From: Terribacillus halophilus
GTDB taxonomy: Bacteria > Bacillota > Bacilli > Bacillales > Amphibacillaceae
Direction: 5' to 3'
Assembly (NCBI RefSeq): GCF_900162685.1
Contig: NZ_LT727828.1
Span: 1,232,723 to 1,296,722 of the forward strand
Length of the DNA: 64,000 bases
Positions 9,901 to 19,965 of this stretch are shown here, piece after piece. The translations under genes and the position numbers were made by a program. The notes under the pieces are model-generated. The model ran no database searches and was not told where the DNA came from. It saw only the letters and a program-made list of their open reading frames with translations. The first letter of the stretch is position 1. Every line of letters begins with the position of its first letter.

Positions 9901-10233
9901 CTGGAAGAAGAGGCATTGCTTGATTTAGTTGGCAAGTTGGAAGAAAGAAATGGAGAAAGTCAGCTCATTCTTCAAGAGGGTCGTCTTTTTCAAGAGGAGC
10001 AGCTTCAGCAAAGTAAGCAGCGATTATTCATTCGTTATGATGAAGAAGATAAAGTGCTAGAAGCGCTTCGGGAACTTGCAAAAACATACCCTGGCAGTGT
10101 ACCTGTCATAGTTGTGCATAAAGAAACACGTAAGAGCTACCAGCTGGCGGAGACATACTGTTTAGAAGTAAGTGCAGCATGCTTGGCAGAGCTAAGGAAT
10201 CAGTTTGGCAAAGAGAACGTTGCAGTAACCTAA
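6964..10233 (+). CDS. dnaE: DNA polymerase III alpha subunit DnaE (Gram-positive type)
   Basis: A 1089-residue C-family polymerase, the error-prone replicative partner of PolC that extends RNA primers on the lagging strand. The N-terminal PHP domain begins MDFTHLQIRSSYSF. GPGRGSAAGS occupies 324-333. The catalytic aspartates are D366/D368 in MPDIDIDFSD, plus D518 in MDFLGLRNL. A helix-hairpin-helix region follows, and an OB fold starts near 930 (VRITAVLLQQRVI). A TATAAT-type -10 lies at about 6925, and AAGGGCGG precedes the ATG. No terminator follows; ytsJ has its own promoter. Confidence 0.96.
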   Translation: MDFTHLQIRSSYSFYQSTIKIPQLVSKAKEAGFEALALADDGVMHGAVPFYLACLDAGIKPIIGVHVSVEAEEQVMKVLLLAENDIGYQRLVELSTFLQSGNDGRLMLSDLDNYAQGVIAIVPSHTLIQMDITPWRAIYGERLYAAISPDEVHFLDDQTLINWQQQTNIRFTATGDVRYLQEEDADAYECLLAMQEGATWQPTPYDSPSLYHLRTQSEMMQLSQSETWQQALTQAGSIAERCTVQLEIGKRRLPAYPVPEEETADAYLRKICEQRMMDLYHNRQDAQDRLIYELDVIREMGFSDYFLIVWDFVRYAKEQGIRVGPGRGSAAGSLVAYVLGITAVDPLAYGLLFERFLNPERITMPDIDIDFSDYRRDEVIRYVQNKYGAERVAQIITFGTFAARSLLRELIKTMEIPQADASFLLKAIPTNAPSLSKGLRASEELTAYVKESEQLKRLFRIGVKLEGLPRHASTHAAGVVISADPLVNTVPLTEGHDEIALTQFAMKELEQLGILKMDFLGLRNLTLMDQVLSTVSRQVPSLDVDGIPLDDEATFQLFRDGRTNGVFQFESSGMKQVLRQLKPTSFEDIVAVNALYRPGPMSYIPVFVKRKHGEEDISYPHENLAPILEKTYGVLVYQEQIMQIAASMAGYKMGEADMLRRAVSKKDGKVLEREESRFLSGCIEKGYTADTAKEVFSWIVKFANYGFNRSHAVAYSYLAYQLAYLKAHFPASFFAELMSGVANQPDKIRQYMREASGSGIDILPPSINKSFGKYTVEHTNIRMGMLTIKGIGAQVVREIISARKEGTFKNLFDFCIRVTISKSALEQLILAGAFDSIYSNRASLLATIDKAMEQAELFKELYEQPSLLGEVEFEASYDEQEPFSPMAILKYEKEVLGLYISSHPLASYRGTLRSSGYITIQQLESLPPKKQVRITAVLLQQRVIRTKKGQPMAFLTLGDETGEIEAVVFPDLHRKIGRFLEEEALLDLVGKLEERNGESQLILQEGRLFQEEQLQQSKQRLFIRYDEEDKVLEALRELAKTYPGSVPVIVVHKETRKSYQLAETYCLEVSAACLAELRNQFGKENVAVT

Positions 10234-10251
10234 TAAAGGAGGGCACCTGCC

Positions 10252-10280
10252 TTTACACTGCGCGTTGTTGTCCCTATAAT
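10252..10280 (+). promoter_or_regulatory. Sigma-A promoter of ytsJ
   Basis: TTTACA (10252-10257), a 17-base spacer and a perfect TATAAT (10275-10280) lie about 55 bases upstream of the ytsJ start. Confidence 0.8.
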
Positions 10281-10334
10281 GATAAACGTCTGCACAGACC
10301 ATCATGTTATAAACTACACAAAGGATGAAAAAAT

Positions 10335-11573
10335 ATGTCCAACCTAAGAGAAGACGCATTGAAAATACATCGCGAAAACAAAGGGAAACTGACGATGAAG
10401 TCGAAAATCCCTGTCCGTAACGCGACTGACTTAAGTCTCGCCTACTCTCCCGGAGTGGCGGAGCCTTGTAAAGAAATTCATCAGAATAAAGATGATGTAT
10501 ATGAATATACAATGAAAGGCAATATGGTTGCCGTTGTCAGCGACGGCTCTGCTGTTCTTGGCCTCGGTAACATCGGTCCGGAAGCTTCCCTGCCAGTTAT
10601 GGAAGGAAAATCGGTTCTATTCCAGAGCTTTGCAGGGGTGGACAGTTTCCCAATCGTGCTGGACACAAATGATGTGGACGAAATCGTTCGCACTGTAAAA
10701 TTAATGGCACCAACATTCGGCGGTGTAAACTTGGAAGATATCTCTGCACCGCGCTGCTTCGAAATTGAAGAACGCTTGAAAGCAGAAACAGACATCCCAG
10801 TATTCCATGATGATCAGCACGGAACTGCCATCGTAACAGTTGCTGGTCTATTGAACGCACTGAAATTGGTTGGCAAAAGCTTCGACAATATCAAAGTTGT
10901 CGCAAACGGTGCAGGCGCTGCTGGTATTGCCATTATCGAATTGCTGCACAGCCTTGGTGTAAACAACGTCATCATGTGTGATTCCAAAGGGATGATTTAC
11001 GAAGGTCGCCCAGAAGGCATGAACAAGATGAAAGACCGCGTTGCGAAAATCACAAACCGTGATCGCCAAGAAGGAAGTCTTTCTGATGCAATCAAGGATG
11101 CAGATGTGTTCATCGGTGTATCCCTTGCAAACCTGCTTTCTCAAGAAGATGTGCGCACAATGGCGAAAGATCCAATTATCTTTGCAATGGCTAACCCAGA
11201 TCCAGAAATTTTGCCAAATGATGCGAAAGAAGCCGGTGCCCGGGTTATCGGTACAGGACGTTCTGACTTCCCGAACCAGGTAAACAACGTATTGGCCTTC
11301 CCTGGTATTTTCCGTGGTGCACTAGATGTTCGTGCAACTGGCATTAATGAGGAAATGAAAATCGCCGCTGCTAAAGCAATTGCCGAGCTAATCGACGAGA
11401 GCGATTTGAACGAAGACTACGTAATCCCAGCTCCATTCGATCCGCGCGTTGCCCCAGCTGTTGCCAAAGCAGTAGCGAAAGCAGCAATGGACACTGGTGT
11501 AAACCGTATCACAGTCGATCCAGAAGAAGTGGCGGAGAAAACACGTCAGCTGACACTAATCGACGAAGACTGA
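10335..11573 (+). CDS. ytsJ: NADP-type malic enzyme
   Basis: A 412-residue malic enzyme that decarboxylates malate to pyruvate; YtsJ of B. subtilis uses NADP. The N-terminal malic domain shows DLSLAYSPGVAEPC, YTMKGNMVAVVSDGSAVLGLG-type motifs and FHDDQHGTAIV. The C-terminal Rossmann domain has VVANGAGAAGIAI. The length matches the short bacterial class, without the phosphotransacetylase tail. It starts at ATG 10335 behind AAAGGATG. It stands between dnaE and accD, as in B. subtilis, where its NADPH supports biosynthesis such as the fatty acid branch encoded next. Confidence 0.94.
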   Translation: MSNLREDALKIHRENKGKLTMKSKIPVRNATDLSLAYSPGVAEPCKEIHQNKDDVYEYTMKGNMVAVVSDGSAVLGLGNIGPEASLPVMEGKSVLFQSFAGVDSFPIVLDTNDVDEIVRTVKLMAPTFGGVNLEDISAPRCFEIEERLKAETDIPVFHDDQHGTAIVTVAGLLNALKLVGKSFDNIKVVANGAGAAGIAIIELLHSLGVNNVIMCDSKGMIYEGRPEGMNKMKDRVAKITNRDRQEGSLSDAIKDADVFIGVSLANLLSQEDVRTMAKDPIIFAMANPDPEILPNDAKEAGARVIGTGRSDFPNQVNNVLAFPGIFRGALDVRATGINEEMKIAAAKAIAELIDESDLNEDYVIPAPFDPRVAPAVAKAVAKAAMDTGVNRITVDPEEVAEKTRQLTLIDED

Positions 11574-11578
11574 GAATA

Positions 11579-11642
11579 AACCTGCCAAGGCAGATGTTTC
11601 CAATGCTGGAAATTGTCTGTCGAACGCAGGTTATCTGTTTTT
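11579..11642 (+). terminator. Nested hairpin after ytsJ, probable terminator
   Basis: AACCTGC (near 11580) pairs with GCAGGTT (near 11632). It encloses an inner stem, CAGA..TTTCCA with TGGAAA..TCTG. A short T-rich stretch, TCTGTTTTT, follows. The two-level nesting is unusual for a plain terminator. Confidence 0.55.
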
Positions 11643-11726
11643 ACATAGTGGAAATATATGCGCACTTATATCGAAATGATGGTACAATAAATAGTTAGAT
11701 GCGTTTGTTCAAAAGGAGGAATTACC

Positions 11727-12584
11727 TTGCTTAAAGATTTTTTTAGCAAGAAGAAACATGCTTCCAAGCCGAGTGAAGAGGCGAAGCAGGATATTCCTGA
11801 GGGACTCATGCTCAAATGCTCGAGTTGTGGGAAAATCTACTACCGAGAAGAGATGAGAAAGCAATTGTATGTGTGCCAAAAATGCGGTCACCATCACCAA
11901 TTGCCCTCTGACGAGCGAATTAATAGCTTGTTTGATGAAGGTTCATTCTTGGAATATGATACAAATTTAGAAACGGGTAATCCGCTTGAATTCCCGAGTT
12001 ATTCACAAAAGCTTGAGAAAGACCAGCTTAAGACGGAATTGAAAGAGGCGGTTGTGACTGGAGAAGGCACAGTTAATGGTTTCCGCACAGCATTCGCTGT
12101 CATGGATTCTCGTTTCCGAATGGCAAGTATGGGATCCGTTGTAGGAGAAAAAATCGCGCGTGCCCTAGAGAAAGCTCGCGAGGAGAAGATCCCATTTATC
12201 ATCTTCACAGCTTCTGGCGGTGCCAGAATGCAAGAAGGTGCACTAAGCCTAATGCAGATGGCAAAAACATCAGCAGCAGTTCAACGTTTCCGTGATGCGG
12301 GTGGATTGATGATTTCGGTCATGACAAACCCGACATATGGCGGTGTATCTGCAAGTTTTGCCTCTTTAGGCGATTATAATTTTGCCGAGCCAGGTGCATT
12401 GATTGGTTTTGCCGGCCGACGAGTTGTCGAAGAAACGATTCGTGAAAAATTGCCGGAAGATTTCCAGACAGCAGAGTTTTTGTTGGATCATGGTCAGCTG
12501 GATGCTGTCATCAATCGCCATGATATGAAGAAATACCTGACTACCATCCTCGATATTCACCAAGCAGGAGGACACGTATCATGA
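11727..12584 (+). CDS. accD: Acetyl-CoA carboxylase carboxyltransferase beta subunit
   Basis: A 285-residue subunit of the AccA2D2 carboxyltransferase that moves CO2 from biotin-BCCP to acetyl-CoA, giving malonyl-CoA. An N-terminal zinc ribbon uses C31, C34, C50 and C53 (CSSC...CQKC). The crotonase-like fold follows, with [19 protein letters not shown]. It begins at a TTG (11727) behind AAAGGAGG. The stop overlaps accA by four bases (ATGA), so translation is coupled and the subunits are made in step. A TACAAT -10 element lies near 11684. Confidence 0.96.
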   Translation: MLKDFFSKKKHASKPSEEAKQDIPEGLMLKCSSCGKIYYREEMRKQLYVCQKCGHHHQLPSDERINSLFDEGSFLEYDTNLETGNPLEFPSYSQKLEKDQLKTELKEAVVTGEGTVNGFRTAFAVMDSRFRMASMGSVVGEKIARALEKAREEKIPFIIFTASGGARMQEGALSLMQMAKTSAAVQRFRDAGGLMISVMTNPTYGGVSASFASLGDYNFAEPGALIGFAGRRVVEETIREKLPEDFQTAEFLLDHGQLDAVINRHDMKKYLTTILDIHQAGGHVS

Positions 12585-13534
12585 GACAAGTATTGGAATT
12601 CGAGAAGCCGGTTATTGCCCTGCGTGAAAAGATTGCTGAGCTGAAGAAATTCACAAAGGATAGTGACTTGGATCTGTCTGAAGAGATTGTAAAATTGGAA
12701 ACGCGGCTGGAGAAGCTTGAGAATGATATTTACACAAATCTCAAGCCTTGGGACCGTGTTCAAATGGCACGGCATGCAGACCGTCCGACGACACTTGATT
12801 ATATTGAACACCTATTTACGGATTTCCTGGAATTTCACGGAGACCGTTATTACGGGGATGATGCAGCAATTGTTGCTGGTATTGCCAAGTACAAAGGACA
12901 GCCTGTAACAGTTGTCGGTCATCAGCGAGGAAAATCGACGAAAGAGAATATTCGCCGTAATTTCGGGATGCCGCATCCAGAAGGTTTTCGTAAAGCAGCA
13001 CGTCACATGCAGCAAGCAGCCAAATTCGGCCGGCCTATTATTTGCTTTATTGACACAAAAGGAGCATTTCCCGGCCGGGCAGCAGAAGAGCGCGGACAAA
13101 GTGAAGCGATTGCCCGTAATCTGATGGAGATGGCTGGTTTTGAAGTGCCAATCATTTGTATCGTCATCGGAGAGGGAGGAAGCGGCGGCGCACTAGCGTT
13201 AGGCGTTGGAGACCGCCTGCTTATGCTGGAGAATTCTACGTTTTCTGTCATCTCCCCTGAAGGAGCCGCTTCTATTCTTTGGAAAGACGGCGGAAAAGCA
13301 AAAGAAGCTGCGGAAAAACTTAAGATTACAGCACAAGATTTGAAAGAATTAGGTGTTATTGATAATATCATCCCTGAAGTTCGCGGCGGTGCACATCGAG
13401 ATCTTGCATCACAGGCTGAACTTGTCGATCAAGCAATCACAGAGAATCTTACACAGCTGGAAAAGATGGACAAGCAAGTATTACTAGAGAAAAGATGGGA
13501 AAAATATAGTAATATCGGTGCTTATACAGAATAG
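12581..13534 (+). CDS. accA: Acetyl-CoA carboxylase carboxyltransferase alpha subunit
   Basis: The 317-residue partner of AccD in malonyl-CoA synthesis. An N-terminal helical region ([14 protein letters not shown]) precedes the crotonase fold, which carries [37 protein letters not shown] and [13 protein letters not shown] oxyanion motifs. It overlaps accD by four bases and ends about 185 bases before pfkA. No clear terminator follows, so some readthrough into pfkA is possible. The order accDA-pfkA-pyk is the conserved Bacillus arrangement. Confidence 0.96.
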   Translation: MRQVLEFEKPVIALREKIAELKKFTKDSDLDLSEEIVKLETRLEKLENDIYTNLKPWDRVQMARHADRPTTLDYIEHLFTDFLEFHGDRYYGDDAAIVAGIAKYKGQPVTVVGHQRGKSTKENIRRNFGMPHPEGFRKAARHMQQAAKFGRPIICFIDTKGAFPGRAAEERGQSEAIARNLMEMAGFEVPIICIVIGEGGSGGALALGVGDRLLMLENSTFSVISPEGAASILWKDGGKAKEAAEKLKITAQDLKELGVIDNIIPEVRGGAHRDLASQAELVDQAITENLTQLEKMDKQVLLEKRWEKYSNIGAYTE

Positions 13535-13690
13535 ATCACTTAATAGATTCTCTGCATTTTCCGCTTCTGTAAACGATTTACATAGGATTTTTGCAGATTT
13601 TCGATGCTCACTTTTTTTAATAAGAAAATTATATGTTTTTATTTGATAATTAGTTGAATAAGGATTATCTTTGAAAGGGTACAAAAGTTC

Positions 13691-14679
<989 letters not shown>

Positions 14680-14712
14680 TAGATGTTGCACTACTGAAGG
14701 AGGATTCTCATA

Positions 14713-16473
14713 ATGAGAAAAACAAAAATCGTATGTACAATCGGACCAGCTTCTGAGTCCGTAGAAACACTAGTCCAGCTAATTGAATCAGGCATGAATG
14801 TTGCCCGTCTTAATTTCTCCCACGGGGATTATGAAGAGCATGGTGCTCGTATCAAAAATATCCGCGAAGCAGCAAGCCGTGCCGGTAGAACAGTCGGTCT
14901 CCTGCTGGATACGAAAGGTCCGGAAATCCGTACTGGCATTCTGCAAGATGGTGAAGCGAATATCGAGAAAGGCGACGAAATCTTCGTCAGCATGAACGAA
15001 ATGGAAGGGACAAAAGAAAGATTTTCTGTCACTTATCCAGGTCTGATTAATGATGTGCACGTCGGATCTAAGTTCCTGCTGGATGATGGTTTAATTGAGC
15101 TGGAAGTATTGGACATCGATAAAGCGAATAATGAAATTAAAACAAAGGCATTGAACTCTGGATTGTTGAAAAACAAAAAAGGCGTCAATGTACCAGGTGT
15201 CAGTGTAAACTTGCCAGGTATTACTGACAAAGATGCAAATGACATTCAGTTCGGTATCGAACAGGGAATTGATTTCATCGCTGCTTCCTTCGTTAGACGC
15301 CCATCTGACGTATTGGAAATCCGTGAATTGCTTGAGAAAAATGAAGCAGGTCATATTCAAATCATTCCAAAAATCGAAAACCAAGAAGGTTTCGATAATC
15401 TGCAAGCAATCCTGCAGGTGAGTGATGGCTTAATGGTTGCTCGTGGTGACCTGGGTGTTGAAATCCCGGCTGAAGATGTACCATTGGCTCAAAAAGAAAT
15501 GATCAAGCAATGTAATATTGCAGGTAAACCTGTTATTACAGCTACACAAATGCTGGATAGCATGCAGCGCAACCCTCGTCCGACAAGAGCGGAAGCGTCC
15601 GACGTTGCGAATGCAATCTTCGATGGTACGGATGCGATCATGCTTTCTGGTGAAACAGCAGCTGGTAATTATCCAGTTGAAGCAGTACGTACAATGAACA
15701 ATATCGCGAAAAAAGCCGAAACAGCACTTGATCATAAAGCGATTCTTGATAAGAACTCTAAAGCAAGTGATATGACGATTACAGACGCAATCAGCCAGTC
15801 TGTCGGTCATACGGCAATCAATTTGAGTGTGAGTGCGATTGTAACGGCTACTTCCAGCGGCTACACAGCTAAAATGATTTCGAAGTATCGTCCGAAGCAG
15901 CCGATTGTTGCTGTTACATTCGATGAATCGACGAATCGTAAGCTTGCGCTTGTATGGGGTGTTGAAGCAATCACAGGTGAACGCGTAGAATCAACAGATG
16001 ATATGCTAGATCTTGCAGTTGATACTGGCCTTTCTACTGGTCTGTTCAAACGCGGCGATCGTATCATCATTTCTGCAGGTGTTCCAGTCGGAGAAACTGG
16101 TACGACGAACTTGATGAAGGTTCACGTAATTGGTGATATCCTTGCAAAAGGACAAGGCATCGGCAAAGGCAGTGTGTATGGCAAAGCAGTAGTAGCTAAA
16201 AATGCTGAAGAAGCACTGCAAGAGCTTCAAGAGGGTGATATCCTTGTCACATACGGCACAGATAAAGACATGATGCCTGCAATCGAGAAAGCGGGCGGAC
16301 TGATTGTAGAAGAAGGCGGTTTGACTTCCCATGCAGCAGTTGTCGGACTTAGCCTTGGTATTCCGGTTGTTGTAGGAGTTGCAGAAGCGACTACTAAAAT
16401 CAGCAGCGGTGCCTACGTAACAGTAGATGCAGCCAAAGGTGATATTTATGACGGACATGCCAGCGTCCTGTAA
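14713..16473 (+). CDS. pyk: Pyruvate kinase with C-terminal PEP-utiliser domain
   Basis: A 586-residue pyruvate kinase converting phosphoenolpyruvate plus ADP to pyruvate plus ATP. The TIM-barrel signature [15 protein letters not shown] and the [15 protein letters not shown] motif are intact. Beyond the usual 475 or so residues it carries the extra C-terminal domain found in Bacillus and Staphylococcus, homologous to the PEP-utilising mobile domain, with H540 in [20 protein letters not shown]. That domain has no established phosphotransfer role here. RBS GAAGGAGG precedes the start. A strong terminator closes the pfkA-pyk operon. Confidence 0.97.
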   Translation: MRKTKIVCTIGPASESVETLVQLIESGMNVARLNFSHGDYEEHGARIKNIREAASRAGRTVGLLLDTKGPEIRTGILQDGEANIEKGDEIFVSMNEMEGTKERFSVTYPGLINDVHVGSKFLLDDGLIELEVLDIDKANNEIKTKALNSGLLKNKKGVNVPGVSVNLPGITDKDANDIQFGIEQGIDFIAASFVRRPSDVLEIRELLEKNEAGHIQIIPKIENQEGFDNLQAILQVSDGLMVARGDLGVEIPAEDVPLAQKEMIKQCNIAGKPVITATQMLDSMQRNPRPTRAEASDVANAIFDGTDAIMLSGETAAGNYPVEAVRTMNNIAKKAETALDHKAILDKNSKASDMTITDAISQSVGHTAINLSVSAIVTATSSGYTAKMISKYRPKQPIVAVTFDESTNRKLALVWGVEAITGERVESTDDMLDLAVDTGLSTGLFKRGDRIIISAGVPVGETGTTNLMKVHVIGDILAKGQGIGKGSVYGKAVVAKNAEEALQELQEGDILVTYGTDKDMMPAIEKAGGLIVEEGGLTSHAAVVGLSLGIPVVVGVAEATTKISSGAYVTVDAAKGDIYDGHASVL

Positions 16474-16489
16474 AATAGAAGGATGAAGG

Positions 16490-16523
16490 AAGGAGAGGGG
16501 GATAAGTCCCCTCTCCTTTTTTG
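16490..16523 (+). terminator. Terminator of pfkA-pyk
   Basis: AAGGAGAGGGG (16490-16500) pairs with CCCCTCTCCTT (16508-16518) and is followed by a T-run. Confidence 0.94.
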
Positions 16524-16579
16524 TTTGCAAGGCGCTGTGGTAAACTGTTAGTAATCTAAATGATGATGGAGCGTTGTAT

Positions 16580-16972
16580 ATGAAAAAAGCGTTACTTTTT
16601 CTTTTTATCTTATTTCCGGCGCTTGAGGTTACCGTTTTTATCTGGACAGGGCTAGAGATTGGGTTTCTTTGGCTGTTTCTTTTGATTGCGGCCACAGGCT
16701 TGCTTGGAGTGGCTTTGGCTCGGCGCGAGGGACTTCAGACTTACAGGAGAGCGCGTGAGCAAATGCAGAACGGACAGCCGCCGACGGATGAATTGTTAAA
16801 CGGTTTGTGTATATTAATTGGCGGCTTCTTGCTCTTGCTGCCTGGCTTTATTAGCGACGTGCTAGGATTGCTGTTTTTGCTGCCATTCAGCCGCAGGAAG
16901 CTGCGCTATTGGGTACAAGGATTGCTGATGCGGCTCGTAGCGAAAAATACAATTCGTGTTTATCGCCGTTAA
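16580..16972 (+). CDS. fxsA: FxsA family membrane protein
   Basis: A 130-residue FxsA-family (YtzA) protein with hydrophobic segments near 3-20, 24-44 and 75-97, and a basic C-terminal tail. In Escherichia coli FxsA relieves phage F exclusion; the role in Bacillus is unknown. The ATG at 16580 is preferred because GGAG sits 9 bases upstream; an in-frame TTG at 16574 lies too close to it. An extended -10-like TGTGGTAAACT precedes the gene. The 3' end overlaps the convergent ytvI gene by four bases, leaving no room for a terminator. Confidence 0.86.
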   Translation: MKKALLFLFILFPALEVTVFIWTGLEIGFLWLFLLIAATGLLGVALARREGLQTYRRAREQMQNGQPPTDELLNGLCILIGGFLLLLPGFISDVLGLLFLLPFSRRKLRYWVQGLLMRLVAKNTIRVYRR

Positions 16973-18087
16973 ATCTGTTTGCCATATTTCACATAGTTCC
17001 ATAAAAGATGCAGCACACCTGTCTGATAAAGGGTATGCAGAATTACCAGCAGAACAGGTCCGGCTAGCAACCCGATAAAGCCTAGCAATTGGAAACCTGC
17101 AAAAACAGCAATTAACGTGGCTAATGGATTAAGCCCGATCTGAACAGACAGCAGATTCGGTTCCATAAGTTGACGTTGAAGCACAATGACTAGATAAAGA
17201 ACAGCTAGGCCTATTGTCAGGGAAAATTTTCCGGTCAGAAAACTATATAAAATCCATGGAATAAAGACAATACCTGTGCCCATATATGGCACAATATCAA
17301 CGAGTGCGATGAAGAAGGCAGTAGCAAAAGGGTGCTCAATCCGAAGCACGGCAAAGCCTATGCACATGATGAGGAATGTAAGACTTAGCAGCAGTGCTTG
17401 TGCTTTGAGAAAACCGATGCACGCTTTCTTTAATCCCTCACCCACTTGTCTTGTAGAGGACAGCAGCATAACGGGGAGAACACGTTCCAATAAACGACTA
17501 ATTTTCTCCCAGTCTTTACATAAGAAAAAGGTGCCAAGTAAAGCAAATACACAGACGCTGATGTAGAGTGGCGCCTTACTAAGGAGCAAAGGAACAGCTT
17601 CTAAGGCTGCTTGAATTCCTTCTCCCAGCGTAACAGATAAATGCTGGGCAACAGCTTGCAGGTTTTCGTCGAGTGCATCTTGCTGACTGGAATCTAGTTC
17701 CTGCTGGAAGGACAAAAGCCGTTCATAATAGGGCATCACATATTGCTCCGACAGCTTCTGGATATAGCTTACAAAATCTGTGAAATGTGCGGGGACTGTC
17801 TTGGCTAAATAAGTGGCGCCTTGCGCAATTTCTGTTACAGCTAATGCTAACCCGCCGATACAAATCCCTAAAAATATCAATAGAATAAGAACAACAGCTG
17901 CCGTCCGATTTAACACCGTTTTATTTTCTATCAAACGGACGATCGGATTCATTACTATCGCTAGAACGAATGAAATAATAAAAGGATAAACATAAGGCGC
18001 AGCAAGCATAATGAATGCGATACAGCCGACGATAGAGCCGAGGACGATACACATTCGCAGCAGCTGATGGAGCAGCGTCATCTGCAT
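16969..18087 (-). CDS. ytvI: AI-2E/PerM family transporter, sporulation protein YtvI
   Basis: A 372-residue polytopic membrane protein of the AI-2E (UPF0118/PerM) family, with about seven or eight hydrophobic segments. It has the conserved DIVPYMGTGIVFIPW motif and the C-terminal GLNPLATLIAVFAGFQLLGFIGLLAGPV region. The placement between fxsA and ytwI identifies it as YtvI, which in B. subtilis is expressed under sigma-E. The transported substrate is unknown. It starts at an ATG behind AAAAGGGGTGAG and is divergent from ytwI. Confidence 0.88.
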   Translation of the reverse strand: MQMTLLHQLLRMCIVLGSIVGCIAFIMLAAPYVYPFIISFVLAIVMNPIVRLIENKTVLNRTAAVVLILLIFLGICIGGLALAVTEIAQGATYLAKTVPAHFTDFVSYIQKLSEQYVMPYYERLLSFQQELDSSQQDALDENLQAVAQHLSVTLGEGIQAALEAVPLLLSKAPLYISVCVFALLGTFFLCKDWEKISRLLERVLPVMLLSSTRQVGEGLKKACIGFLKAQALLLSLTFLIMCIGFAVLRIEHPFATAFFIALVDIVPYMGTGIVFIPWILYSFLTGKFSLTIGLAVLYLVIVLQRQLMEPNLLSVQIGLNPLATLIAVFAGFQLLGFIGLLAGPVLLVILHTLYQTGVLHLLWNYVKYGKQI

Positions 18088-18133
18088 GAACTCACCCCTT
18101 TTATATATTTAAAGAAATTTGGAGGAAATAATC

Positions 18134-18598
18134 TTGTTAAACACATCTTCATTGTTTTTAGTAATCATCTTACTCTTAGGAATCATTGGGAAAAATCAAT
18201 CCATCACCATAGCGGCGTATGTGCTGCTGGGCATAAAAGTACTGCAGCTCGATGACAAGCTGTTTCCTTTTCTTGCATCCAAAGGTATGAGCATCGGAAT
18301 TACTGTACTGACGATTGCTGTGCTTGTCCCTATTGCAAGCGGAGAAATCGGCTTTAAGGATTTATATGCAAGTGTGAAATCATATTATGCCTGGATGGCG
18401 CTCGCTTCGGGTATCTTAGTAGCAATTCTTGGTAAGTACGGGGTTAATCTGATGTCAACTGATCCGCAGGTTACCGTAGCGCTTGTCATTGGCACAATCC
18501 TTGCTGTTGTGCTGTTAAATGGAGTGGCGGTCGGACCGCTGATTGGCGCAGGTATTACTTATATGGTCATTCAAGTTATCGGTTTGTTTACGAAATAA
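18134..18598 (+). CDS. ytwI: DUF441 membrane protein YtwI
   Basis: A 154-residue DUF441 integral membrane protein with about four hydrophobic segments. The C-terminal part, NGVAVGPLIGAGITYMVIQV, is characteristic. I place the start at the TTG at 18134 behind GGAGGAAATAATC. This gives exactly the 154-residue length of B. subtilis YtwI; an earlier TTG at 18119 overlaps the RBS. The function is unknown. It lies divergent from ytvI, about 175 bases before citZ. Confidence 0.88.
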   Translation: MLNTSSLFLVIILLLGIIGKNQSITIAAYVLLGIKVLQLDDKLFPFLASKGMSIGITVLTIAVLVPIASGEIGFKDLYASVKSYYAWMALASGILVAILGKYGVNLMSTDPQVTVALVIGTILAVVLLNGVAVGPLIGAGITYMVIQVIGLFTK

Positions 18599-18640
18599 CA
18601 AAAATTTAAATCAAATCAGACTAGAAAGAAAACAAAAAAA

Positions 18641-18654
18641 TTAAAACGTTTTCA
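18641..18654 (+). promoter_or_regulatory. cre-like CcpA operator at citZ
   Basis: TTAAAACGTTTTCA is a near-palindrome that fits the catabolite response element core (TGWAARCGYTWNCW), with one mismatch at its second base. It ends one base before the -35 element. CcpA repression of citZ is established in B. subtilis; its operation here is inferred. Confidence 0.6.
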
Positions 18655-18655
18655 T

Positions 18656-18684
18656 TTCACAAATAGGCAGATTATGTTTATAAT
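18656..18684 (+). promoter_or_regulatory. Sigma-A promoter of citZ-icd-mdh
   Basis: TTCACA (18656-18661), a 17-base spacer and a perfect TATAAT (18679-18684) lie about 89 bases before citZ, immediately downstream of the cre-like site. Confidence 0.75.
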
Positions 18685-18772
18685 GAAAGTGCTTCACTCA
18701 TAGACTTGGCAATTTGAAGTTTTTATTACACATGTTATTGATTTTTACTTTTACTGAAGGGGAGAGATTAAC

Positions 18773-19891
18773 ATGGCAGTAGTTAAGGGGCTTGAAGGAG
18801 TTATAGCAGCAGAGTCAAAGATTAGCTCAATTATAGATGATCAACTGACATATGCAGGTTATAACATCGATGATCTTGCTAGTAATTCCAGTTTCGAGGA
18901 AGTAATTTATTTGTTATGGCATAATGAGCTGCCGAATGAGGAGCAGCTTGCACAGCTAAGAGGGGAACTGGCTGAGCAGGCAAAGCTTCCAGAACCAGTT
19001 CTGGAGCATTTTAAATCCTATGATTTGAAAACGGTTCATCCTATGTCGGCGCTTCGTACAGCAGTATCTTTGCTTGGGGTGTATGACGAAGAGGCAGAAG
19101 TAAATACACCAGAAGCAAATGCAAAAAAAGCGATCCGTCTGCAGGCGCAAATCGCAACCTTGGTGGCAGCATTTTCGCGTATTCGTTCTGGTCACGAGCC
19201 TGTGGCACCAAGAGCAGATTACAGTTATGCAGCGAATTTCTTGTATATGTTTAACGAGAAAGAACCAAAAGACATCGAAGTGGAAGCAATGAACAAAGCG
19301 CTCGTACTTCATGCAGATCACGAATTAAACGCATCTACTTTTACAGCACGTGTTTGTGTCGGTACATTGTCTGATATGTATTCCGGTCTTACGGCAGCTA
19401 TTGGTGCACTTAAAGGGCCGCTTCATGGCGGAGCCAACGAAGCAGTAATGGAGATGTTGTTTGACATCGGTGAGATCGAGAATGTGGAAGCATACTTGGA
19501 TGATAAGTTCGCAAATAAAGAAAAAATTATGGGTATGGGGCATCGCGTATACAAACAAGGTGATCCGCGAGCGAAATTTCTTAAAGAAATGTCTCGAGAA
19601 TTAACCGAAATTTCAGGACAATCAAAATGGTATGAAATGAGTGTGAAGGTAGAAGACATCGTCAAGCAGGAAAAGAATCTTCCAGCGAATGTTGATTTCT
19701 ACTCTGCAACGGTATATTACAGCTTAGGAATTGACCATGATTTGTATACACCAATCTTTACGGTGAGCCGCTTCTCAGGATGGATTGCGCATATCCTGGA
19801 ACAATACGCAAATAACCGTTTGATCCGTCCGCGAGCTGAGTATGTCGGGGAAACACATCGTACGTATACATCACTTGAAGAAAGAATCTAA
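18773..19891 (+). CDS. citZ: Citrate synthase
   Basis: A 372-residue citrate synthase condensing acetyl-CoA and oxaloacetate. It has the active-site regions LVLHADHELNASTFTARV (first catalytic histidine), LHGGANEAVMEML, MGMGHRVYKQGDPRA and the late SRFSGWIAHILEQ. Length and order match B. subtilis CitZ, the major TCA enzyme. The ATG lies behind GGGGAGAG. It heads citZ-icd-mdh, with a 74-base gap to icd. A cre-like operator and a strong promoter lie upstream. Confidence 0.96.
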   Translation: MAVVKGLEGVIAAESKISSIIDDQLTYAGYNIDDLASNSSFEEVIYLLWHNELPNEEQLAQLRGELAEQAKLPEPVLEHFKSYDLKTVHPMSALRTAVSLLGVYDEEAEVNTPEANAKKAIRLQAQIATLVAAFSRIRSGHEPVAPRADYSYAANFLYMFNEKEPKDIEVEAMNKALVLHADHELNASTFTARVCVGTLSDMYSGLTAAIGALKGPLHGGANEAVMEMLFDIGEIENVEAYLDDKFANKEKIMGMGHRVYKQGDPRAKFLKEMSRELTEISGQSKWYEMSVKVEDIVKQEKNLPANVDFYSATVYYSLGIDHDLYTPIFTVSRFSGWIAHILEQYANNRLIRPRAEYVGETHRTYTSLEERI

Positions 19892-19965
19892 TATTTTTAC
19901 AACAATAGAGGCCAATATTTGCTAAACTGATAGAGTATCAGATTTTATTTTAGGAGGAATCGAAC

